Positions 27,242 through 35,058 of a stretch of 64,000 nucleotides of DNA are shown here, piece after piece (positions within the stretch are counted from its first letter, which is position 1; each line of letters starts with the position of its first letter). Made by a program: the position numbers and the translations under genes. Origin of the DNA: a virus; the IMG/VR virus record IMGVR_UViG_3300024314_000002, positions 1 to 64,000 of that record; one strand, 5' to 3'. Under the pieces are notes generated by a model. That model was not told the origin of the DNA. It worked only from the letters and a program-made list of their open reading frames with translations, and ran no database searches.

Positions 27242-29113
27242 ATGGAATTAAACGAAAACGAAAACTTATCACTTGGCGATATGGCCGGAATGGGAGAAGT
27301 CTCTTTACCATCTGAAACATCAGTTGGATCAGGGGATATTCCAGCCGGAAAAGGAGATGCCGAAGAAGAGTATAAGAAGAAGAGAAATAAAAAGAAACAA
27401 CGCGAAATGAAAAACATTATATCATTTGAATCTTTCGGATCACTTGATGAAGGTAAAACAATATCTTCTTCTAAAATATCTATGATGGGTGCAAGAGTTC
27501 TTAATAAAATTAGCATCGGTACTATATTTGATACAGAAGATGGAAACTATGAAATTACGGATTATGGCCGACAGGCAAATGCATTTAAAGAATTTGAAGC
27601 AGAACATAATGGTAAAAAAGTAAAGGTAAAATTAACTGCAATGTATGGTGTTAAGTTAGAAGTAACTGACGATGTACGCAGCGCTAGATTTAATAAAGAA
27701 GTAAAGCTAAATTCTATTATTTTAGAATCGGTTAATGAAGGTAAGTTTGACGGTATTGCAGATTTAGTAAAATCTTTACATTTTGAAATGGATCCTAAAA
27801 CTGCCGAAGAAAAGAAGATTGAAATAGGTTACAGACAAGGAGAAGTAACAAAGCGTAAACAAATTGAAGGTGGTAATTATTCACTAAGAAGATTCAGAAA
27901 AGAAATTAAATATTGGGACGGTAATAAAAGAGATCAAGAATGGGCAGAAGGCGTATTTGCTGGTCCAGACCATTATAATACTGTAAAGTCAACATTAGGA
28001 GCTGGTCCTCATAAGAAAGCTGTTAAGAAAGTAAGATGGACTCAAAGGAAATATGACCAATGGTTAGAAGACGTTGCATCAAACGACGGTTGGAAGAATG
28101 CCTATGATATGGCACAAAACGCCCAATTCGAACCAGGTCTTATTGATTGGGTTGAGAAAAACTTTAGAGGTGATGATCCAATGCAAAGAATCCAATGGGA
28201 TATTGAAGCATTTGCAGAATCAACATCCACTAAACTGACTCATTTAAAATCTATTAATGAAGATGTTATTTTAGATAAAGAAACAGATGATGAAATATTC
28301 GATTCAGAAACATACTATACAATAAGTAAGGTTTTAGCTATTGCTAGAAAATCTAAAGAATGTAAAGAAGCATACAAAAGAGAATCTAACTTCGGTAATG
28401 GTTTACAAATGGCTGAACGTTTAAAAAAGGAATTTCCAAAAATTCAATTCAAATGTAGAGTTTATAGATCAGAATGGAATTATGGAGGTAACTTATGTTT
28501 GAGCATTGAGCTTCGAGGAAAATCATGGAAACATGAAGTATTTAAGTTTCAGTCTAACAACTCAACGCGTAAACCTAATTATTCATTTGCAAAATTATTC
28601 AATGGAACCAAAAAAGTATCAACTGGAAAGGTAGAAGATGATTGGGGTATGGGAACTGTACATGGTTCTTATCAATCTATTTCTAGCTTTGATAAATTTA
28701 TGGATGATGTAGTTGGAGTTTTCAAAGATTACAAAAGAGTAAACGGAGTAGAATTTGACATGAAAACTATCCTAGCAGGTTTTAAAGCTAATGATAAAAT
28801 ATTAGCCGAATGGACTAGATTAAAGCCAAGAATCGAAAAGCAATATGACATCGCAAAGGCAAGCGGAAGAAAAGCACATAGAAGAATAGAATTAAGAATG
28901 CCTTATATTAGAACGGCTGAAAAGAAAGTTTATTATAAGACTGACGAGCCAAGAGAATTAAGACATCCTGATGAATATGGAGAAAGCGCTTATAATATTA
29001 TAGATGGAAGAGATTACGCTAAGTACGAAGCTGCTCAAGCTAAGGTTTCAGATATGATTGAAAAGTTTTGTAAGAAACATAACTTTGAATTTGTATGGGC
29101 TGCTAGCTGGTAA
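27242..29113 (+). CDS. Internal head protein candidate with capsid-like N-terminal peptide, 623 residues
   Basis: The first 50 residues contain GMGEVSLPSETSVGSGDIPA (16-35), matching 13 of 20 positions of the phage's own major capsid protein (gp23 residues 59-78), followed by a highly basic KKKRNKKKQR stretch. Met56 (27407) begins a second capsid-targeting-like peptide, MKNIISFESFGSLDEGK, and could be an internal start. Further candidate sites are LESVNE|G (166) and LKSINE|D (340). The remaining domains are basic or mixed and unrecognised; one contains a pattern WTQRKYDQWLEDVASNDGW, another is rich in aromatic/basic residues (FKCRVYRSEWNYGGNLCLSI). A terminator follows the gene. Confidence 0.65.
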   Translation: MELNENENLSLGDMAGMGEVSLPSETSVGSGDIPAGKGDAEEEYKKKRNKKKQREMKNIISFESFGSLDEGKTISSSKISMMGARVLNKISIGTIFDTEDGNYEITDYGRQANAFKEFEAEHNGKKVKVKLTAMYGVKLEVTDDVRSARFNKEVKLNSIILESVNEGKFDGIADLVKSLHFEMDPKTAEEKKIEIGYRQGEVTKRKQIEGGNYSLRRFRKEIKYWDGNKRDQEWAEGVFAGPDHYNTVKSTLGAGPHKKAVKKVRWTQRKYDQWLEDVASNDGWKNAYDMAQNAQFEPGLIDWVEKNFRGDDPMQRIQWDIEAFAESTSTKLTHLKSINEDVILDKETDDEIFDSETYYTISKVLAIARKSKECKEAYKRESNFGNGLQMAERLKKEFPKIQFKCRVYRSEWNYGGNLCLSIELRGKSWKHEVFKFQSNNSTRKPNYSFAKLFNGTKKVSTGKVEDDWGMGTVHGSYQSISSFDKFMDDVVGVFKDYKRVNGVEFDMKTILAGFKANDKILAEWTRLKPRIEKQYDIAKASGRKAHRRIELRMPYIRTAEKKVYYKTDEPRELRHPDEYGESAYNIIDGRDYAKYEAAQAKVSDMIEKFCKKHNFEFVWAASW

Positions 29114-29139
29114 TCTTTAAAATATTTAAACAATTTAAG

Positions 29140-29169
29140 AATGCTCTGTATAACTACAGAGCATTTTTT
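29140..29169 (+). terminator. Rho-independent terminator between internal head block and mgsA
   Basis: Perfect 10-bp stem AATGCTCTGT / ACAGAGCATT (29140-29149 with 29156-29165; A50-T55 can extend it), short loop, T run to 29169. Confidence 0.9.
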
Positions 29170-29180
29170 ATTAATAGAGT

Positions 29181-29573
29181 ATGGACAAGATGAGATTCGC
29201 ATTAATTGCGCACGATAACAAAAAAGCAGACATGGTAGCATTTGTATCTAAGAGATTAGATTTCTTTAACAGTGATGCAGTAGACATAGTTACCACAGGA
29301 ACTACGGGGAAAAAGGTAGAGCATGCTGGAATTGATAGAGTTTCTACTGTTCAAAGTGGTCCTCTAGGTGGAGATGCTGAAATAGCGGCAATGGTAGTTA
29401 GAGGAGAAATCACAGGCGTAATATTCATGAGAGACCCTCTAGATAAACATCCACATGATGTAGATATATCAATGCTAATGAGACTTTGCGATGTCCATGA
29501 CATCCCCTTGGCTACCAACTACAGCACTGCAAGTATTCTTATCAAGTGGTATAGATCTAAATATAAAATATAA
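29181..29573 (+). CDS. mgsA: Methylglyoxal synthase
   Basis: 130 residues (E. coli MgsA 152). Converts dihydroxyacetone phosphate to methylglyoxal and phosphate, a bypass of lower glycolysis. Conserved blocks are present: FALIAHDNKK with His11 (E. coli His19), phosphate loop TTGTTGK, SGPLGGDAEI with catalytic Asp65 (E. coli Asp71), IFMRDPLDKHPHDVD with Asp85, His92 and Asp95 (E. coli Asp91, His98, Asp101), and PLATNYSTAS. All catalytic residues appear intact, so an active enzyme is likely. It stands as a single gene between a terminator and a TATAAT-type box. This is an unusual auxiliary metabolic gene for a T4-like phage. Confidence 0.93.
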   Translation: MDKMRFALIAHDNKKADMVAFVSKRLDFFNSDAVDIVTTGTTGKKVEHAGIDRVSTVQSGPLGGDAEIAAMVVRGEITGVIFMRDPLDKHPHDVDISMLMRLCDVHDIPLATNYSTASILIKWYRSKYKI

Positions 29574-29592
29574 ACAATTTAGTTTTTTTAAG

Positions 29593-29598
29593 TATAAT
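29593..29598 (+). promoter_or_regulatory. Candidate promoter -10 box (AGTATAAT type)
   Basis: AAGTATAATA after a T run and five bases before the ATG at 29604. The same AGTATAAT or GTATAAT string precedes the genes at 32714, 51659, 53146, 60920 and 63191. Confidence 0.35.
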
Positions 29599-29603
29599 AC
29601 AAT

Positions 29604-29849
29604 ATGGATAACATTATCTTCAGACCCGAAAACTTTAACACATGGTCAATTCAAGCGATAGAGAAAATCGAAACTGTGATTGATTCATGTTCTAGTCTTT
29701 CCCATCTAGATGGAGCTAGAAAATTAGTTGATAACTTTACTATCATCACTGCACTTGAAGAAGATGATGAAAAATCTATTGAAATAATTATTCACCAGCT
29801 GTGGCTCAGAATTAAGTTACAAGAAAATAAAATAAATGGATCAAAATAA
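29604..29849 (+). CDS. Small hypothetical protein, 81 residues
   Basis: Acidic helical protein (MDNIIFRPENFNTWSIQAIE) overlapping the next gene by 14 bases, so likely co-translated with the cytidylyltransferase-like gene. No family recognised. Confidence 0.6.
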   Translation: MDNIIFRPENFNTWSIQAIEKIETVIDSCSSLSHLDGARKLVDNFTIITALEEDDEKSIEIIIHQLWLRIKLQENKINGSK

Positions 29850-30330
29850 AGGTAAAATAGGATTTACAGCAGGGAACTTCGATCTTCTTCACCCTGGATA
29901 TATTTACACATTCGAAACAGCAAAAGAACACTGTGATTACTTTATGGTATTTCTGCAAAGAGATCCTTCGGAAACTAGATTTACTAAATACAAGCCAGTA
30001 ATTCCATTATACGAAAGATATAAAACTTTAATGGCTATTAAATACGTAGACGAAGTAGTTACATATCAAACAGAAGAAGATCTTATTAACTTAATGGAAT
30101 TTTATAAACCAGATGTTAGAATTTTAGGAGATGATTACATTGGTAAAAGATTCACAGGAGATCACATGCCAATTGAGGTTATTTATACAACTAGATCACA
30201 TAATTGGTCTACGACAAGAATTAAAGATTTAATAACTAAGCAAACCATCTTACAGAATCCTTCTATTATAGAAGAAAACGTAAAGTCATTAACAGCTGAT
30301 GAAGCGGCTAAAATAATTAATAACAAATGA
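29836..30330 (+). CDS. Cytidylyltransferase-like protein (TagD/glycerol-3-phosphate cytidylyltransferase family)
   Basis: 164 residues. Small nucleotidylyltransferases of this family join CTP to an alcohol phosphate, releasing pyrophosphate, for sugar or polyol activation. The signature loop is FTAGNFDLLHPGYIYTFETA: the usual HxGH is HPGY here, so the second His is replaced by Tyr. LGDDYIGKRF and the C-terminal motif SHNWSTTRIKDL (ISSTxxR-type) are present. It overlaps the dehydratase gene by four bases, which suggests a joint role in making a nucleotide-activated sugar or glycan. The His-to-Tyr change may alter or reduce activity. Confidence 0.75.
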   Translation: MDQNKGKIGFTAGNFDLLHPGYIYTFETAKEHCDYFMVFLQRDPSETRFTKYKPVIPLYERYKTLMAIKYVDEVVTYQTEEDLINLMEFYKPDVRILGDDYIGKRFTGDHMPIEVIYTTRSHNWSTTRIKDLITKQTILQNPSIIEENVKSLTADEAAKIINNK

Positions 30331-31256
30331 GAATAATAGTAACTGGTGGATTTGGATTTATAGGATCTGAATTTGTAAACACGATTGGTAGAAAAAACCC
30401 AACAGCAGAAATTGTAGTAGTTGATAAAATGACTTATGCTGCAAATCCAAATAACATTAAAACTAAAGTAACATTAATTCAGAAAGATATTTGCGAAGTA
30501 ACAGTAGAAGATCTAGGAGAATATGATTTCCTTGTTCACTTCGCAGCTGAGAGTCATGTAGATAATTCTATTAAAGACGGAAGACCTTTCGTTAGAACAA
30601 ACGTTGAAGGAACGTTCAATCTTTTAGAGTGTGCTAGACAAAACCCTAATCTTAGAAAATTTATTCATATTTCTACAGATGAAGTTTACGGCGACATGGA
30701 CGACATTAGTAAGGACGTAGTAGCGGATGAAGAATTTCCGCTAGTAGCTTCTTCTTATTATTCGGCGACTAAAGCATCATCAGACATGCTAGTCCTTTCA
30801 GCTAACAGAACATTTGATCTTCCATATATTATTACCAGAACATGTAACAATTATGGTGCTCATCAACATAAAGAAAAATTTATCCCAACTATCATGCGCT
30901 CTATTAAAGAAGGAAAGAAAATTCCTGTTTATGGAGATGGAAAGCAAGTTAGAGAATGGATGGACGTAACAGACAACACTTTAGTTATTTATAACTTAAT
31001 GATGTCAGACCGAATTAACGAAGTATTTAATATTGGTTCAGAGGAAAGATACACTAATTTAGAAGTTATTGAAATGATAGGAAACATCATGGGCAAAACT
31101 CCTGAATTTGAATTTGTAGCAGACCGTCTAGGACATGATAGAAGATACGCACTTAATAGCTCAAAGGTAAATGCTATTTTAGGAGAAATGATCCCTTTAT
31201 CCTTTGAAGAATTTTTAAAAGAAGAAACATTTAAACTACTAGAAACTCAATTATGA
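30327..31256 (+). CDS. NAD-dependent sugar-nucleotide dehydratase/epimerase (dTDP-glucose 4,6-dehydratase-like)
   Basis: 309 residues, short-chain dehydrogenase family. The NAD loop is VTGGFGFIGSEF (Gly7, Gly10, Gly13); the catalytic triad region is ISTDEVYGD (Thr117, Asp118, Glu119) with Tyr145-x3-Lys149 (YYSATK). KMTYAANPNNI and HFAAESHVDNSI are RfbB-type segments. C-terminal features VYGDGKQVREWMDVTDN and FNIGSEERYTN match dTDP-glucose 4,6-dehydratase; the chain is slightly shorter than RfbB (~350). The Thr-Asp-Glu motif favours a dehydratase over a simple epimerase. It may modify virion, host-surface or DNA-linked sugars; the exact substrate is not shown by sequence. Confidence 0.85.
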   Translation: MRIIVTGGFGFIGSEFVNTIGRKNPTAEIVVVDKMTYAANPNNIKTKVTLIQKDICEVTVEDLGEYDFLVHFAAESHVDNSIKDGRPFVRTNVEGTFNLLECARQNPNLRKFIHISTDEVYGDMDDISKDVVADEEFPLVASSYYSATKASSDMLVLSANRTFDLPYIITRTCNNYGAHQHKEKFIPTIMRSIKEGKKIPVYGDGKQVREWMDVTDNTLVIYNLMMSDRINEVFNIGSEERYTNLEVIEMIGNIMGKTPEFEFVADRLGHDRRYALNSSKVNAILGEMIPLSFEEFLKEETFKLLETQL

Positions 31257-31468
31257 ATAAGAAATTAATCGAAATGCTAAGAGCTAGTGCCTTAGCTGAA
31301 AAATCAAAAGCACTTTTATCTTTAGATCTTTTAGGAAATAAAGGATCTGGTATTGGAGATCACTCAACTGGTGATTTCTATAAAAATGCAGAAGAAGCTT
31401 TATCAATGTTAGTTGACGCTGATGATAAGTTAGAAGCACTTGACAAGTATTTTCCAGAAGATTTGTAA
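31253..31468 (+). CDS. Small hypothetical protein, 71 residues
   Basis: Starts four bases inside the end of the dehydratase gene (ATGA overlap). Helical, acidic (MNKKLIEMLRASALAEKSKA). Ends before a strong terminator. No family recognised. Confidence 0.6.
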   Translation: MNKKLIEMLRASALAEKSKALLSLDLLGNKGSGIGDHSTGDFYKNAEEALSMLVDADDKLEALDKYFPEDL

Positions 31469-31497
31469 AACATTGCACTTTTTTTGAAAAAAAGCAG

Positions 31498-31526
31498 CCC
31501 GAGATTTTTTTATCTCGGGTTTTTTT
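31498..31526 (+). terminator. Rho-independent terminator after sugar operon
   Basis: CCCGAGAT / ATCTCGGG stem (31498-31505 with 31512-31519), six-T loop, then seven T (31520-31526). Confidence 0.95.
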
Positions 31527-31528
31527 GT

Positions 31529-31536
31529 TATATTAG
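31529..31536 (+). promoter_or_regulatory. Candidate early/middle promoter box TATATTAG
   Basis: TATATTAG two bases after the terminator T run and 27 bases before the ATG at 31564. Confidence 0.4.
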
Positions 31537-31563
31537 TATAGTAATTAATAAACAAAGCAATAA

Positions 31564-32505
31564 ATGAAAAGATATTCGAAAGGAATTAAAACCAACGACC
31601 ACACATTAACAGATGTATTTTCAGCCTATGAATGTAATAGAGAAACTCAATTCGTAGAAGCCTTTTTTGGCAAAGAAGAAATGAACACTGTAATCGAAGC
31701 ATGTGGTTTATCCAGCATTGAAGATATAGACAGAAAATTAGAAACACCTATCACAATTGGAATGGCAACCAAAAGAGCTGATCTTACGTTTGAAGACGAA
31801 GGACAGATGTATTATTTTGAAGTGATGAGTCAATCTCAAAAGGGTAAATGGGACAATGATCACCATGAACAGTTCTATCTTAAATCCAATAGACTTAAAC
31901 AGGATTACGAACAAGTATATTCATTTGCAATTGCGTTTAAAGAATTCGATGCACCCTATCTTAATGAATTTTCTAAGATGGAAGATTCTTATGCTATACA
32001 TCTAAGGTTCAATGATCAAGGTTATTTTGCAGATGTATATGGAATAGAAGAAAAGAAGGAAAAGGTTTCAGTTAAACTCGCTTCGCTTGAAGAGCTTGGT
32101 TTAAAATGGATGAAAGTCGCTTCATCTGAAATGGGATTCAAAAATAGAAAAGAATTACCACACCGCAGTAGATACCTTTATATTGGAAAGGCTTATACTG
32201 GTTCTAGATTGGGTATAGAATGGGTTATTAATCAAAAGAACCATGACCTTGGAATTAAAATATCAGGATATTTAGTTAAAGATCATGGACTTACTAGAAT
32301 CATAGATGAAACAGGAAAGATAATTGATAGTATAAAATCTAAAGTTCCAGGTTTTGAATTCGTAAAAGAAAGCACAGGTGCAAATGATAAAACAATTTCA
32401 TTTAAATTTGATAACACTGATTTCTCAGAAGAAAATGTAAAGCTGCTAAAGGATATCACAGTTGCTTTCGCCGAAGAATTAGGAATAGAAAACTTACTAA
32501 AATAA
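31564..32505 (+). CDS. Hypothetical protein with possible PD-(D/E)XK nuclease-like core
   Basis: 313 residues. A segment RADLTFEDEGQMYYFEVMSQ (about 71-90) has the Asp ... Glu-x-x spacing of a PD-(D/E)XK nuclease strand pair, but the expected Lys is not obvious. An upstream acidic helix RETQFVEAFFG (26-36) fits the first helix of such folds. The C-terminal half has RSRYLYIGKAYTGSRLGIEW, which looks like a separate alpha/beta domain, sometimes linked to DUF4268-like proteins. It stands first in an operon after a terminator and promoter. The nuclease assignment is weak. Confidence 0.6.
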   Translation: MKRYSKGIKTNDHTLTDVFSAYECNRETQFVEAFFGKEEMNTVIEACGLSSIEDIDRKLETPITIGMATKRADLTFEDEGQMYYFEVMSQSQKGKWDNDHHEQFYLKSNRLKQDYEQVYSFAIAFKEFDAPYLNEFSKMEDSYAIHLRFNDQGYFADVYGIEEKKEKVSVKLASLEELGLKWMKVASSEMGFKNRKELPHRSRYLYIGKAYTGSRLGIEWVINQKNHDLGIKISGYLVKDHGLTRIIDETGKIIDSIKSKVPGFEFVKESTGANDKTISFKFDNTDFSEENVKLLKDITVAFAEELGIENLLK

Positions 32506-32512
32506 AACAAAG

Positions 32513-32689
32513 ATGAGCAAAGAAGACGTAAAGGTATTGGTTAATCTACTAACCAATGCAGCAGATGAAATTAAGTATGCAAACATGGACCACGAAACAC
32601 AATTCGCGTATAACGAAGGAATTGAAGATCTAATAATTCTAGTAGAATCAAAATTAGAAAAATTAGCCGTAAACAAAACGCATATATAG
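32513..32689 (+). CDS. Very small hypothetical protein, 58 residues
   Basis: ATG at 32513, seven bases after the previous stop, with AAAACAAAG upstream. The product is MSKEDVKVLVNLLTNAADEI and on, helical, ending VNKTHI. Good spacing and A-rich start context support it as a real gene. Unknown function. Confidence 0.55.
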   Translation: MSKEDVKVLVNLLTNAADEIKYANMDHETQFAYNEGIEDLIILVESKLEKLAVNKTHI

Positions 32690-32691
32690 AG

Positions 32692-32697
32692 TATAAT
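32692..32697 (+). promoter_or_regulatory. Candidate promoter -10 box (GTATAATA type)
   Basis: GAGTATAATA, 16 bases before the ATG at 32714; preceded by CATATATAG at the end of the upstream gene. Confidence 0.3.
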
Positions 32698-32713
32698 AAT
32701 TAAACACATTCTT

Positions 32714-32980
32714 ATGAAAAGTATCTTAGAAGAAGCAAACGAAATTGTAAACAACAGGAGTGAAGAAGCGGATCGTAATTACGGTCCTTTTTCAGAAGGC
32801 ATGGACAGAGCTGCCCTAATATTTAAAGGTATGACAGGCCATGATGTAAGTGGCGCTGATATGTTTAAAGCATTAGTTGCTCTTAAGTTTTCAAGAGAAA
32901 GTTACAATCATAAAAGAGATAATCTCTTAGATGCAGTAGCATACATTCAAGGTTTAGATAATTACGAAAACGGAAAATAA
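32714..32980 (+). CDS. DUF6378-like small phage protein, 88 residues
   Basis: EEANEIVNNRSEEADRNYGP and MDRAALIFKGMTGHDVSGAD match the pattern of the small phage family DUF6378, often found in nucleotide-metabolism or replication neighbourhoods. Function unknown. One base overlap or zero gap with the next gene indicates an operon. Confidence 0.7.
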   Translation: MKSILEEANEIVNNRSEEADRNYGPFSEGMDRAALIFKGMTGHDVSGADMFKALVALKFSRESYNHKRDNLLDAVAYIQGLDNYENGK

Positions 32981-33334
32981 ATGAAAGTACAGGTAAGAAG
33001 AACCGAGTATCGATATATTGCCGAAGCAACTCCTATCGTAACATTAGACACTGAAAAATTCCCTAATTATAAAGGAGCAACCGAAGAAGAATTCGTTCAA
33101 TACTTAGCAGAAAACTATTGGGAGCTGGAAGGAATGGACGAATTAGTAGGAACTGATATCGGGGTAAATGACGAAGAAACACATAACGCATTAGGAGATT
33201 TAGTCTATTCCGAAATGGACGTATATTCTGATTCATCTGAAAAAGGATATGAAGGAGAAATACAAATAGGAGAAGAAGACCAATCATACAGAAAACATGG
33301 AGGATTTAACATAAAACACGGATCACAAATATGA
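32981..33334 (+). CDS. Hypothetical protein, 117 residues
   Basis: Acidic soluble protein (MKVQVRRTEYRYIAEATPIV). Begins directly after the DUF6378-like stop and overlaps the glucosyltransferase start by four bases, so it is in the same translational unit. No family recognised. Confidence 0.6.
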   Translation: MKVQVRRTEYRYIAEATPIVTLDTEKFPNYKGATEEEFVQYLAENYWELEGMDELVGTDIGVNDEETHNALGDLVYSEMDVYSDSSEKGYEGEIQIGEEDQSYRKHGGFNIKHGSQI

Positions 33335-34554
33335 AAATAGCATTAGTATTAGCAAAAGGAGTTGAAGGTTGTGGACTCACAAGACACACAATCGAATTTT
33401 ATAATTGGCTTATAAAAGAAGGCCATGATGCCACGATTTATGCAGCGGTAGAAAAGAAATGGCCTCGCCATAAAACTACAGATATTGTTTGCACTGAATT
33501 TAAAAGAAAGGATATTCCTAATATCGCTAAAGAACTTGAAAAAAGTGATGTAGTATATTACACATCGTATCCGCATAAATCAGTAGGAGATGAATTCAAC
33601 GAAGATTTTATTGAGCACTGTATTTATGGTTTAGAAAATCCTATTAAAATAGGAAACTGCTTAGATCATAACACTGCAAACTTAGCAAAGAATTATAAGT
33701 ATTGGGAAATCATGAAATCAATGGACGCTATGTTCAACTATTCTGCAAGATCTAATTTTGCAAATAAATTAAGAGAACATGCACCTGATACTCCATTAAT
33801 CGAAATGAATCTTAATCCTTATGACTATGATGCATGGTCTAATATTGTGGTTCCAGTTGAAGAACAAGAAAGAAGAACTACATACTTTGGAAGATTTGCT
33901 GGATTTAAAGATCCTTTTAGAATGTTCGATATTATGGAACTATTGAAAGGTAATAATTTCGTAACAGAATGTAGAGGAGTTGAAAGATCTATTGGAGCTC
34001 TTCCTATGTTTTTACAAGAAGATAGAAAAACTCTAAGAGAAGATATCTTTGAAGTTCATGAAATCAAAAACCCTGTTACATATCCACAAGTCGAAGACAG
34101 AATGTATATGTATGGGCCTTATAATTTAGCAGAAGGAATGGCAGAACTTGGAAAATCAATGTTCGGTGCAGAATTCTTTAACTTACCAGAAAGACTCTAT
34201 GGTTCAATGATTGAATATGCAATGTGTGAGGTTATTGCAGCGGGAACTATACCACTATTTGACAAACACTGGGGAACTCACGTTATTCACAGAACAGAAG
34301 GAGTTCCTTTCATAGAACTTGAAGATTTTGCAATCTTCGTAGACAAAGAAGATATTGCAGCTTCTATTCCACAGATTTTAGAATTAGCAAACAATAACGA
34401 AAGAAGAGAAGAGTTTAGAAAAAACTCTTTAAGATTAGCTAAATTACACAACGCGCCAGAAGTTGTTAACAATGATCTCTTTGAAGCTATTAACAATGTT
34501 AATAAAAGATCAGTAGAAAAACCAGTAGAATTAAAAACAGATTCATTATTTTAA
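33331..34554 (+). CDS. agt: DNA alpha-glucosyltransferase (T4 Agt homologue)
   Basis: 407 residues (T4 AGT 400). Transfers glucose from UDP-glucose to 5-hydroxymethylcytosine in phage DNA, protecting it from restriction. The N-terminus MKIALVLAKGVEGCGLTRHT aligns with T4 MRICIFMARGLEGCGVTKFS, and GRFAGFKDPFRMFDIMELLK with T4 GRTTTWKGFYQMFDFHEKFL; VERSIGAL matches T4 LERSPAFIAI. The C-terminal region has CEVIAAGTIPLFDKHWG (T4 LGACGTIPVFWKSTG), typical of GT-B fold. The C-terminus ends KTDSLF, similar to clamp-binding tails; T4 AGT is known to associate with gp45. Anomeric specificity is inferred from similarity to Agt, not Bgt. Confidence 0.85.
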   Translation: MKIALVLAKGVEGCGLTRHTIEFYNWLIKEGHDATIYAAVEKKWPRHKTTDIVCTEFKRKDIPNIAKELEKSDVVYYTSYPHKSVGDEFNEDFIEHCIYGLENPIKIGNCLDHNTANLAKNYKYWEIMKSMDAMFNYSARSNFANKLREHAPDTPLIEMNLNPYDYDAWSNIVVPVEEQERRTTYFGRFAGFKDPFRMFDIMELLKGNNFVTECRGVERSIGALPMFLQEDRKTLREDIFEVHEIKNPVTYPQVEDRMYMYGPYNLAEGMAELGKSMFGAEFFNLPERLYGSMIEYAMCEVIAAGTIPLFDKHWGTHVIHRTEGVPFIELEDFAIFVDKEDIAASIPQILELANNNERREEFRKNSLRLAKLHNAPEVVNNDLFEAINNVNKRSVEKPVELKTDSLF

Positions 34555-34590
34555 GTAGAATAATAAGTAACATTAAAAAGTAGCGAAAAA

Positions 34591-35058
34591 ATGGCAAACA
34601 TTGACAACGAATGTAAAGATCTAGAAGTAAAAGATTTTTACGACCAATCAACAACACACTTAGCAGATATCATGGAAAACCAAAAGAAGATGCAAGAGCA
34701 GACTTATGGTTTTAACTTTGATAATATGACAATCCGAGAAATTATGGATTTCTGGCACTGTAACACACATGCAGTAGTTGACGAAATTCATGAAATGACA
34801 GATGCTCTAGGCGGTATTAAAGACGGAAGTGGTAATGCAGTATGGAAATACTGGAAAAAAGACTTCACTAAGTATGATAAGTTAAAAATTTCTGACATGT
34901 CCGAAGGCGACAAAAAAGAATTGTATATGGAATGGGTAGACATTCTACACTTCTTTATTAATTACGCCGCTTCAATTGGGCTAGATGCTAAAACAGCATA
35001 CAACTACTACTTCGCAAAAGCAGAAGAGAATGTTAACCGTCAGAAAAATAACTATTAA
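34591..35058 (+). CDS. 56: dCTPase/dUTPase gp56
   Basis: 155 residues (T4 171). Hydrolyses dCTP and dUTP to monophosphates so that unmodified cytosine is not used in phage DNA and dCMP feeds hydroxymethylation. The match to T4 is clear: ISDMSEGDKKELYMEWVDIL versus T4 IDEMSPEDQLEIKFELVDIF, followed by HFFINYAASIGLDAKTAYNY and AEENVNRQKNNY (T4 AENFARQDNGY). VDEIHEMTDALGG holds the metal-binding Glu pair of the all-alpha NTP-pyrophosphatase fold. It is downstream of agt and overlaps the polymerase start by one base. It supports a modified-cytosine genome. Confidence 0.9.
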   Translation: MANIDNECKDLEVKDFYDQSTTHLADIMENQKKMQEQTYGFNFDNMTIREIMDFWHCNTHAVVDEIHEMTDALGGIKDGSGNAVWKYWKKDFTKYDKLKISDMSEGDKKELYMEWVDILHFFINYAASIGLDAKTAYNYYFAKAEENVNRQKNNY

